This document shows, one piece after another, positions 39,401-51,400 of a DNA stretch of 64,000 nt. A model generated the notes under the pieces. That model was not told the DNA's origin, did no database searches, and worked only from the letters and a program-made list of their open reading frames with translations. Numbering within the stretch: the first letter of the stretch is position 1; every line of letters begins with the position of its first letter. This stretch comes from Drosophila persimilis (taxonomy: Eukaryota > Arthropoda > Insecta > Diptera > Drosophilidae), in NCBI RefSeq assembly GCF_003286085.1, contig NW_020825298.1, positions 12,834,001-12,898,000 of the forward strand, given 5' to 3'. Both the position numbers and the translations under genes were made by a program.

Positions 39401-42400
39401 TCTGATTTCACGTGAAAGTGTCTACTTTTTGGCGCGTATTTGGTATTGCAACTTACCCATAAATTCGCAAATTAAAGGGCAGGGTCTTCACTGATGTCAT
39501 GTAAATCCGCAGCGAGTTGAGTCGATCCAGTGACAGCGTGTCCTCATCGACTGTCAGAATGCTGGGGGCTCCTGCTCTGGCGTCGCCTTCCCCACCACCA
39601 CCGGAGCGAGTCGCCTGCAAATTTCCCGCAGATCCGGCAGATATGTCGCCCACCGTTGCCACCGAGCCACTGCTGTCATCGCCCCGGGCGTTTCCCTGTG
39701 CGGTCAGCGTCGTCGAGCTGTCAGCTGGCGATGGCTGGCTGCTGCCGCTTGTCGATGTGGCCAATTGTGAGGCCGCAATTGTCTCGCGGTTCAGCGCCGC
39801 TGATTGCGTTAACAGCTGCAGTTTTTTAATTTGCTGAAAGGAAAAGATTCACGCAAAAGCTAAATTGTATGCTGCGAGGCCAGAGCTCTGTGTGCTGAAA
39901 GGAAGGATAGACAGATGGATGGCAAGCTTTAGAGTCCCTGTTTTGAGGCCAGTTCAAATTGTATTGAGTCCGGCGCTGAACTTTGCCAAAACATACAAAA
40001 ATCAATGGCACAGAGAGTGGCCCAACTCTCGGAGTTCGGCATTCGGCATTCTGGAAAATGTTCATGTTGCCAACAGGCAGGCAATATAAAAACGCAGTCA
40101 ATGAACCCTCCCATAAAAATCATAAATTGTTACATTCTCGAGTGCAGTTACAAAGCCATAAACCGAGGCCAATAAGCGGAACCCCACTACATCAACCGAC
40201 ATCAACTTTGGTTGGAACGAGCCATTGAACGCTGCGTTCGATTTTTGTTGCTTTTGCAAACTTGTAATGCGAAACCCATTATTGCGGCAGTTCTTCTTTT
40301 TGTTTGTGTACGAGTATAGAGATTCCCGATTTATAATGCAGGTCCGAGCACGGCTCCCAGTACAGATTTGTGTGCCCTGAAAGGGTTAAGGAGTCGACTT
40401 TCCTGTGCAAATCAAAAAATAACACGAAAATAAAATGAAATATGTGTTCGAGTACGAGTACGAGGAGGAGTATATAAGATACAGATACAAGCATATGTAT
40501 GAACATAAATGTTCGAGGCAACTAATCGAAAACGAAAACAATTCCAATTGGAAAAGTTTCTGTAATGGAACTTTTCGAAACAAAAATCTAAAACTTCAGC
40601 ATCATCAGGGCGAGATTAAGCTTGGAAGGGGGAAGGGGTAGGGGCCACGCCCATTTGCCTATTCAAATTTTGTGGCATTCGTATGATTTCTTTAAAAGGC
40701 GTTGAAAAGAAACAGCAGCAGAAAAGCTCCGCAAAAGTTTTGCATGTGCAAATTTCACTTGACTTTCGACCTAGCCACGTTTAGCAGTTTACCGGCAAAT
40801 CATTTGGGCGCCTCCGACAGGATGGTCTAGATGGGCGTGGCCGTTGGCGCTGCACATGTGAGAAGCCGAAACTTTTTCTTCAGATCGAAAAGTTTAGCTG
40901 TGACTTTCGGCTGGGTTTGGGTCGGGGTTCGGGTCACGTTTCCAGCGAATACTTTTTGCTAAGTGATTCGTCGTGATTTGATTTGAATTCGAAGCGCCCC
41001 CTTTCCCCTACCTTTCCTCCCGTTTCCCCCCCCCCCCCCCCCCTGATCCAAAGTACGAGTAGTTGTCCCGAAGTAGGTCAGTTAACTTGGCTTACCATTC
41101 GATTCGGTTGGTCAATACGGTTGGTCAAACTTATGCAAATCTAAGCTTATATCCATACAAGTGTTTTAATCAACTTTTCGCTTAAATTTTCAAATGCCAT
41201 TCAAAAATGAGCAAAACTTTTCCAATTGCCCTTTCCACAAAAATTCGCCAAAAAAAAAACTCTTAAAAGCAGATGCCCCCATTCCAACCGTTCTGATAAC
41301 TATGACATTCAGGGAAAACAAAAAAAAAATAAAAATTAAAATTGGATTTAAGCAAATGAAATGCCATCATAAAATTTTTGCATTCTGGATTATTACTATC
41401 ATCGGCATATTGATGGGGCTTATTCCGCATCGTTCGTAGTGCAAAGTCGGCGCGAAAATGAAAATTGTTTTCGAATACGGTACACGGTAAACAAAATTAA
41501 TTGAATTGGCTTAAAATTATTTTGATAGATTTTATTTGTATGGATTTTTATCCACCAATAGGTGCGATCGGATTGCTGAAAGCTTCTCCTGTGGAAAACT
41601 CTCGAATTGGTTTAAGCCGCCAGTAAATGTAAATACATACTCGTACAGGCCATGGCTATTTACTTTCGAGGGATGCACCTTCCATGCACTAATTAAACTT
41701 GATTGCGCGCGAAAAATTCGATGAACTTTCTGGGGATTCGACTCAGTACATTAAACTTTTTGCTCAGTCAATAAAAACAATGCGAACTATTTGTTCAACT
41801 TCGAAAAAGTTCGCCGAATGCCAACACTTTTTAATCGACCCAATTATGCTGCCAAGTTTTTCCGACTGCGTCAGCTAATAAAAATTTAACATAAATTGTT
41901 CTTTCGCGGGTTCTTTCGTTTTTCTGGCTCACGTGGCCCGTTATATTGAAATGCCATAACTCAACGGAGCTCGGCCAGAACTAAATTAATTTATATGCAT
42001 TAAAAACTTTCCCTTTCCCGGTCCATCTATTCCTTCTCTACGCTCTCCAGTACAGAAGACGGCCCCAAACAAAACTTGTTTAATTTCCGCGTGCGCGCCG
42101 ATCGTAAAAGATGAATGTTGCAGGGCTGCTAAGACACCGCTATCCGGAGCAGTCGGCTAATAGATTATGCTGGAGGTGTCTATAAGCCAACAAGTTTGAG
42201 GAGCGAGCCCCGTCCTTGGGCTCCCTTGAAAGGGCAGGGGGGAGACCCTGCCAATTATCCTCACTTCTCGACAGGCTCTGAGAGCAGAGTGGGTCGTATT
42301 CAAACAGTTGCAATCAACACTCTCATAAATTTGCATACCAAAATTTCAGCCTTATCCTGGCGGGGAGCCTAAAAAGAAGCAGGTTCTTTCTTTTACTTTT

Positions 42401-45400
42401 ATGCCGCACTTCGTATATACGAAATTTTCCCATGGAATAATACATGAGGCACTCGACCCGCCTTGGCCCCTTCCCCCCTTCCCACCTTCCGTACTTAAAA
42501 GCCTCCTTTGAGCCGGTAACAATGGCCGTCTTAGAGTAACCACAACCACCAGAGCGGGTGGGGTTTGGGGAGGGGTGATATAAAAGGACATCACACCAAG
42601 ACACACCAAACACACCAGACACACCAGACACCGGGCTGTTTTAAAAAAGTAACGAAACGCACTTTTAGCCAGCATTTCGAGCCTCGAGATTGGCCAAAAT
42701 GCTGCTCTCTTTTTCTCGAGGTGATAAGGAAGCGGTTAGTGGTTATCCTTATTGTTCTGCGACAAAGGTAGGCGGTTGTAGACTTTTCGTTTGCGGTGCG
42801 CGGAGGGTCGCGTAAACTGTTTGATTGCCGCTCATTAGCAGCACATTTGAAACTTAACTGAGCGTCGCTCACGGGTTAGTAATGTTTGGCGGCTAACAGG
42901 CGACGCGGGACCAGCTTCTATTAGCCATTCTGCCAAATGGTGCGTAAATATGCTTACCGCTTGGAGGTCCTAGGCTGTGAAGGCTGGGGTAGGGGTAGGG
43001 GTAGGGGGTTAAACGAAATGGGGACTAAAGTTTGACTGAACTTCTTTGATGTTTGCTAGGTTTTGGCAAGATTTCCCAGATAACCAATTACCGCTGCAGT
43101 CAACTTTCATCGTATGAGTATGAGTGAAACACCAATTCATCGCCAACAGAGTCCCATATTTTACCTTTCGCATGGCCTTTGGTCGCAATCAGCAACCAGA
43201 AACCACAGACAAACCCGAAATTCCTCAACATCGTACATATCAAAAAAGGTATTCATTACCAGCCAGCAGGACATCAATTCTCTGGCTGTTTAGAAATCCG
43301 AGCACGGATTGGGGGAGACAAATGTTTGGATGTAAATTGCTGCCCAGTGACAGACCAACTACAGGCTGAATAAAAGTGGCACTGAAATTCGAATGTGGCT
43401 CCCATCGCCTACGGTGCGGTGCGGTTCAGTTCGGTTCTGTTCGACTATTGAGAGTGTGTGTAATAAATCCTGGGCAGGGTCTGAAACCAGCCAGGCAAAT
43501 ATTGAATATGGCTGCAGGTTATAAATTATGGCGCCCAAAAGCCCGACCGACCGACCGACGGACCGGTCGCTCCTCCATATACTCCACATATAGTCGCTCG
43601 TAATTTATGCGCAATTGCAGCCAAAGTGCCTCGGCTCTTGGCTCTTGGCTCTTGCCGCTTGCCACTTGCCGCTTGCCACTTACCTGTTGACTGTTCAAGG
43701 ATTGAGCATTCTGCATGACTTTATCCAGAATGCGCAGTATAATCTCCGCGGCCATCTCACGCTCTAGTTGGGTGCCTTTCAGTTGCAAGTAGGTGTCGAG
43801 CTGTGAAATGGGGAAGGAACCAAAGTTTAGACAACACAGTACAACAGTCCTGTTCCTCATCCTGCTGCTGCTCCTGCTCCCCCAGCGCACAAAAAGGACG
43901 AGCACCTTCTTAGGACTCTTCTTCGTCTTGGCAATTCGTTAGGAGGGAAATTTGTGTGCGCATTAAAATGAAAAATTGTTGCTAGGCGACCCTAAAGACG
44001 AACAGCCCGACAAGAACTTTTCTTTGACTGCAGTTGGGCAACCGAAAATTGTGTGAAAAATGGCAAGCCGCCCGGCTCAGCGGCTTTTACATTCATTTGC
44101 GTGTAAAAATAGTTGCCCAGGCCTCTGCTCTTGTAAAGAGCAAGAAATACTTTGGTCTGGTTCCCTCTCAAGTGGTTGGCTCTACCTGGATACAGACATT
44201 TTGGGCCCTCCGACCGGGCTGTGGCTTGAATGTGTTAAGGGCTTTGCGGAAAGCAGATAGCAGACAGTCCGGACAAACAGTTTAAAACTCAATTCGAAAT
44301 TTCTCTTCCGAGACCTCCAGCAAAAGGAGGCTGTCGGGCCGTCGTGGGAATTACATTGAAAATTGATTCTGATTGCAGCCGTTTACCCTTGATTAGATCA
44401 ATTTGGCCAAATATGCCAGAAATATGGCTTTTCATATTGTATAAATGTTCTTCCTTCTACTCCTTCTACTCCCTTTTCTCTGTTTTCCACTCACCTCGTG
44501 CAGCATGTCAATGAGGAAGCTTGCCTCGCCGGGCAGAAAGCTGTGGCGTCTCTGAATAGTATAGTCGAAGCAAGCTTTCAGTATATTCGAGGAATTTGTT
44601 TGCTGGAATCCAGCACTCAAGGCTCGATATCGGTTGTAGATGACCAGCAGCTCGTCGCGCACGCAGCCCGAGAAGTCCGGCAGCAGCCAGCTGGAGTTTC
44701 CCGTATCCCGCTGCTCGCAGACTCGACGCAGATGGCCCTCGAAGCCCCGCGGACAGTCTGTGATGATGGGTGCTCCTGGGGCGCTGGTGGGCCAGTGCAC
44801 ACCGTAGGTGGACTCCGCCGGACACACGTGCGCCGCATTGCGCTCAATGACGTTGATGTAGACGCTCTTGGACACTGGCCGCACACTGTTGGACACCAGG
44901 CAGGCGTACTCCGCGGACTTCTGTATGTTGTTGATCTTCAGGATGCTGCCGTCGGGGTAGAGATCCTCCCACATGGCAGTGGCTGTGTCCGACTGGAACA
45001 GCACCCCGTTTCGGGTCCAGCTGTAGCCCAGCTGGGCGTATCGCTTGATGTCATCGTTGCCGGGCGAGAGGCAGCGCACTCGCAGGGAGTCTCCTCGCTG
45101 CAACGTCACACTGGCGGGATCCACCCTCAGACGGGGCGGCGACTTGATGTGAATGTGCAGAGACCGGCACTGCTCTACGCCCCAGTCGGTGACCTGCAGA
45201 TGGAAATGAGAGAATCGGGTTAGTCATGTTCATTGAACAAAGTCGAGTCCTCGACGGCCTGTCATCGGGCAACCATAATTCCATGACTTTGATTACTCCA
45301 AACAACATCATCAGGCATCAAGCGAGAGTCCGCTTCTAGCCCGACGTGCATTGATAGCCCTCAGACCAGACCAAGCGTCAACAGCCTTGTCGGAGTGCAT

Positions 45401-48400
45401 TGCACACATCCTGTTGGCAGGCAGGCGAGCAGCCTCAAACCGACTGACAGACAGATTCTGCTGATGTCCTTTTCATGCATGTGTAAACTGGAGAAGAGCA
45501 GCATCTGATGCCAGCTCCAGCTCGAGTACGAGTGTGTCCCAAGATATGTTTAATAGACTTATTTACTAGTCAGCCAGACTTTATTGTGTGCTGATTGGAC
45601 AGGACCAAATGTAATTGTGATTGTGCTTGGCTTGCTCTTTGACTTATGCACAGACAAACACACATCAATCGCCAGATCTGACTTCAACTTTAACTGATGC
45701 AGAAAATCACATTCAATCCACAGCCCGGAATTAAATATCTTATATTTAAGGGCAAGAAGGGAGCCAGCCCCTGCCTAACCACAAGGATTTGTATTGGTCA
45801 CTCATGGGTCGAGTCCAACTGTGTCCAGGCCCGTCGTTGAGGACACTCCAAGTTACGTTACACACGAGCACGAGTATTTACGACTACTTGCATGGCCAAG
45901 AGTGGATGGCTACTTAAAGCCTTAGTGCCATGTGGGCAATACGCCATTTGAGCAAACCTTTTTCGTTTAAGTATTTCCACGCGGTCTGCAGTCCAACGAA
46001 TTGTAAAATTCTGTTGTTGCACGTGCCTCCCGGGCAAGGGGGGAAACGGTGCTGAAGCGGGGGCTGAAGTAGAGGCATAGAGAAAATCATAGTCGTTACG
46101 ACAACGACAAGGATGATGATGGGCATGAGGACACAATCGTCGGAATCGTCTCCCTGCCTGGCTACATCTTCAACAAACTTCCGTTTCAAATTTAAAATGA
46201 AATGAGACTACTAACGAACGGCGGCGTGTGGAGGCAGACCTCGGGTACTCGGGGTCGTCATTGTCGCCAATGTGAAGGTATTGCACTTGTCTGGATGGGC
46301 TTGTCTGTATCCCTGTCTGATATCCTTGTCTCCTTGGGCGCTTTGCTACAGCCGATCCGGAAATATTTAATATACAGCGAAATGCTCTCAATGCAAGTCG
46401 AGGGTGGGCAGCCTTTTTATCGTAATACGGCTTTAAAATTGTGTTGCAGCTTCCCAGAATCTGGGAAGCATTTGCTGGTTTGCTGGTGTTTCCGAGTCTC
46501 ACAGTCATTTACGACTCCGCAACGTCGACAAATCTTTGCTAGCCACAAAATCCAAATGCCAATTAACTCATTTAGCTGCGACGTAGCCGGACTGCAAAAC
46601 TCTTGGAATGAAACGAAGCGTTTTTATAGCCGAATGGCATTTATTGGCCCCGATCTGGGCGGGTGAAACTCATAGGACGCAGTCTAAGTCCAAGTCCAAG
46701 TCCAAGTCGTTAAACAACACATTGTACGGAGACGGAAAACCATTTGCCTGCCCACGCCCAGCCCACTCTCGATCTGAGGTTCATCAATGAACAGCACTCC
46801 AAGGAAATTAATAGTTCATAAAAATGGCTCTTGCCAAGCCAACAGAATTTATTATGTTAATGGATATTGACAACATTGAGGTTTAAGGACAGACCGCGCC
46901 CCAGCAAGGCATGGTTACCCGGTTGCTCCGGAGAGTGTTAGGTTTTTAATGACCAACTGTTCTGCAAGAAGTGCTAAGACTGAGGCTCCATTCTGAGATT
47001 ATGGAAACATCAAGTGGTCTCCCTATTAGCAATCCTTTATCCAAAAGTACTTTCATCGACGGAGGAGCACTCTGAGCACACTAAGCCAAATCGTGCTCCG
47101 CAGAAGCTGAAACGGATTTAGAAGGAAACTTAATGCAGCGAACTTAAAGACAGCACCGCTTTGGTCCATTGTGCACGTAATGGACCCAAGACGACGCCGT
47201 TCCCTGAGGGAAATGAATTAATTGCAACAAGGCGTATACTTAATATCAATTCATAAATAATAAATGCGCAGAGGCATACTCCCCCGTTATAAATGTTAGT
47301 GTGTGTGTGCACAATGCGAGTAAATTACGGACAAGTTATGGACGTATACATGCAGTCCCCAGCGCCTAATGGGAAAAGGCACTGGCAGGCACTTTATTGA
47401 CTTGGACCTTGAGGCAATGTTATTGAAAAGGATTCATGCTCTTCAGTTTTGAGTAAACAGCTGAGACGTGGGAACAATCGACCTTCAGGGACCGTGCCCC
47501 AAGCAACCAGCCAGTCAGCCACCCAGCCAGCCAGCCACCCAGCCAGCCATCCAGCCAGCCTTCTTGATTATCGTGCAGTGGTTCCAGCTGCCAAGCGCTT
47601 TGAATTGCTGCCACCAGCCCCCTCGACGCCATCCGCTTTGCCCAGCACTTCCTGCCTTTGATCTGGCCGCGTCATTACGAGGACCAGAGCGACAATAATA
47701 AGTGAGCGGGGGCAGGATGGGGCGCGGAGCGGCGCGCCAAAGACACAAAGCGGCAAAAGAATCGGCCACGGGAACGCTAAAAGTGTAGGGGAGCCGAGCC
47801 GCATAAAAACTTCACGAAATCCCCTTGGAGAGCTCGGACCAGGCACTAAACACAATGGCCTCCTCCATTCGCTGGCCCAAGAAAGCGACAGCCTGGTGGG
47901 CTGCAGCAGACAACAGATGCGTCTGCTTCTAACTGAGCGAATTTGCTTTTTGTTCTTGCAATCACAGACTTAAAGTGTTAAGAACGTTCGGCTTTAGTTG
48001 GATTCAACCACGTTTGGCAGGACACAAACCTATTATGCAAGGTCGAAGTACAACTCAGTTAGCAACGATTCCAGATTTGATTTATTCTTAACAAACGTAC
48101 ACATATTATTATGACCTTGCCAGCTCAAGCAATCAAATTACCATGTGATTTATGGCTGACTTCCGGAAGTATCCCAATATTGTATATGTTTGTACAGTAT
48201 ATAGAAATGTCTAGCGATGTCTATGCGTGCCACCGCAGAGCACCTTTTGTCCACGTGTTTGGCGAGGCAACTTTCTTTCGGAAACTTTTCACGTGTACGA
48301 GGTATTTTATGCTGCCAGGACAGTGCGGGCCAATATTTTTTTACAGGCCATTTGCGTAATATGTTATTACCCGAGCCATAAAGAAAGGACGGACCCACCG

Positions 48401-51400
48401 GGTTGCTGCCACAATGAGGGAAACGGTCGGAACTGGGCAGTTTAAGGTCTAATGGTCTGGAACAATTTAAAGCTCTTATTTAGTGGAGGCCTCCAAACGG
48501 AAGTAGATAGCCGAAAGAAACGTTTAGCCGCGTTAGGCTTAAAATCATCTTGGAGTGCCCACAAATTTATCCCGGCAGAGAGCAGTCAAAAGAATGTTTA
48601 ATACCGTAGATTAAAATTTAATTGGCTGCTGAAGAAGACCATTCGACTGCGGTGGAAGCCGACAATCAACCCGGTATCTCTGGAATTTCCTCCATCCAGC
48701 ACACTTTCCTATCTGCCTGGGCTACCATATTTTAATTAGTCTAATTAAAAGCTACGCTACAGCGAAAATGAAGAACAGAGTCGAGTGCAGAATGAACCAA
48801 AGCCTAATGTAATTATGTGGACTTTCGGAGGGTTTCCCAGGCAGATCTGCTCTCTGCGCAGACCGTGCGAGCACCGTCGGACGCACAGTTCTCTGAAGCT
48901 ATGATATGGCAATTAGACTGATTAGTACTATGGAAAAATATCGGTAAAATGCCTGGGGACCGACCGTGTTCAAACCCATTCGGATTTATCTGTTCACGCA
49001 TAGGACAAAGGGATTGAAATCAATTGAGAACTTACCTTACAGCTGTAGACACCTTCATCAATCCGACTGGCCTTGTTAACGCCCAGAATCGCCGTATAGA
49101 CATCTTTGGTTTCAGGTGGCAGAACAGTGGTCCAGATTTCCCTGCAGAAAGATACAGATACAGACAGATGGTAATTAGCACTCCACTTTCGGTTTCTCCC
49201 GAGCACTTGAAACAGACCCGTATAGTGCCATTCAAGCATTAATTTTCACGCCCCGACTAAGCAGCTGTTGCAAGTTGCCAGCAACTAATGCCAAGTGAAC
49301 TGGATCATATGCAACAAGCCCGCTAATTGACATACTAATAGGAGCTCACTTATCATGGCGACGCCCCCATGGCCACCGCACCACTCCGCACCGCTCCGCA
49401 CCGCAGTCTGCGTGAAAGAAATCATAGCTAATGTGAAAACAATCGCGGATGCTGCGGTTCGAAGTCAATTAGCAGCAAGCATGTTTCATTTTCAAATGTT
49501 TTTCGAAATGCTTTCGATGCCACAATGCTGTACGAGTAGCTATAGCTTTAGCATTGTTGCTAAAATTGTAAATAGTTTTTGGTTTCATGGATAAATGGGT
49601 CAGTGCATTGCTGGCTCAGAGCAGACACAGGTTTCCGGTATGGGTTCATCAATTAGGGCCCTCAGGGCGAGCTCGTATCTATGGATAATGAGTGCCGAGA
49701 GTGGCGCACATATTTGTGCAAATAAATTATTGAGTATATCTAATACTGTTCAATACCTAAGCCTTGTGGAAGTTCACACAAAATTACCTGAGGCTACGAG
49801 GGTCTTACTTTTAACAAACGATACGGAATGCCGTAATTACGAATATAAACTCCGCTCGTCAGCTCTTCGCAAAGTTTTCCAACTATCCAAAATGCATGCT
49901 AAGCCTATTAGGCCATCTCAGGCGTCCCTCGTAATCCTCGGGAGAACTGCAAATCACGGCATACACCTGCTGTGGAGCACTAAGTAAAACAAACCAAAAC
50001 CCGAAACCTTCCAGCTGGCAACAACTTAAGTGCTGTTTGAGGTTTTGGTGGCCAACAAACATCTGCAGGGCGCCCCCAACCAGCTTGCCGCCCTCCGCCT
50101 GCCTCCTTCGCGCCAGGTGAGTGCATTTCACTAATAACTTTTACGCATGGGTAACGCTGACGTCATGCCAAGACCAGCATGAGCAAAGAACTCCCTTCAA
50201 AGAGCCTTGAAAAAGGTACCCAAAAACCGCACACGGCGAAAGTGCGGTTAGGGTACCACCGGCGACCTTAACCACAATCTCCATGCTCACTCCGAAATCA
50301 TGGTTTCGAGCTATTTACAGCTGTACCATCTAAAAATGCGTTTTCAATGGGCAAAGGCATGGGCATGGGCACGGGCTTTCCTGGTTCCAGCCTGCAAAGC
50401 ACTTAGGCTACAATTTACTAATGGCCTATGGCTGAAGACTCCACCGGTGCCCGAGCAGTACCTGGCCAGGTAGCCCTAACCCACCGAACGACCGAATAGG
50501 CACCTTCAAAATCAATTAAACGGCAACGGAAGTAATAACATTCTGTGCAGGAAGTGCGTAACGGTTAAATGCAGCGGCAACACCAGAAGCCGTAGTAACT
50601 ACGACTACGTACCCCATGGAACTGCGTTGCTTCCCAAACAACAACCGCAAAAACAGCAAAGCGCCATTGCGCTCGTTTACAGCAAATGAGCACCAAAGGA
50701 GGGCAGTGAAGGGAAGGCTGGGGTGGGGAGGGGAGGGGAATGACATCCACAACAATGGCAGCGGTGCACAGGAAGCTGCCTAAGCGCCAGTTACTCCTCT
50801 AATACCATGGCATGCACAACTGCACTGCAAACACACGGCCACAGACGGCAGAGGCGGCGGTCAAAGATTAGGGACTGCAACTACCCGCGGGTGATGGCGT
50901 GATGGGTGGCGTGAATGAGCGCCGCTCTCGTAATGGCTAAAAAATACTATGTAAAGCACTATGTGGCACGTGTGCTGCCAGCATCTAATATCGATGCAGT
51001 ATCGGTAGAATATTTCTTTGGAGGCATCTACTCGGGCGGATTTATCCATGGTGTATGCACAATTTTAATGACAAGCTTTTCTCAATGCATTTTCCATCAC
51101 GTAACCATCTCCAGCAATGCCATTGCCACCAATGACGGCTGTTGTAGGGAACATTGTTGGCTTTGGTTGCAAAATGCATTCGTTTCGACCCCATCGCCCC
51201 GCCATCGACCCGCCATCGCCCTGCCATCGCCCCGCCATCGCCCCGCCATCGCCCCGGCATCGCCATCGCGTTACAAATGGCCCGCGAAATGCGTTTGCGT
51301 AGGCGTGCGTGTCTGTGTGTTGCAGTGCGTGTCCTGTAACGGCTCGGCTCGTACAAGTGGAGCTGCACATGCTGCAGCGCCGGCCAGAACGCAGAAGTTC

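Larger units (their letters stand above)
39834..43683 (-). other. Receptor intron within the GAIN region (3.9 kb)
   Basis: No nested gene is supported. The intron contains the 18-base C run at 41026-41043, a CACACCAGA repeat at 42594-42632, and a GGGGTA repeat at 42986-43008. Confidence 0.5.
45194..49035 (-). other. Receptor intron between Ig 1 and Ig 2 exons (3.8 kb)
   Basis: No gene is firmly supported. One minus-strand frame (45914-46189) would encode a small protein with a single hydrophobic segment and is discussed as a candidate below. A CAGC-type repeat lies at 47507-47560 and an AAGTCC repeat at 46686-46708. Confidence 0.45.

Noticed and set aside
44498..45223. 241-codon plus-strand open frame
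   Set aside because: It lies exactly antisense to the Ig2/HRM exon of the receptor, whose domain signatures, splice sites and phases are convincing.
46202..46666. 154-codon plus-strand open frame in a receptor intron
   Set aside because: No recognisable motif; an equally long frame exists on the opposite strand, so this is probably chance.
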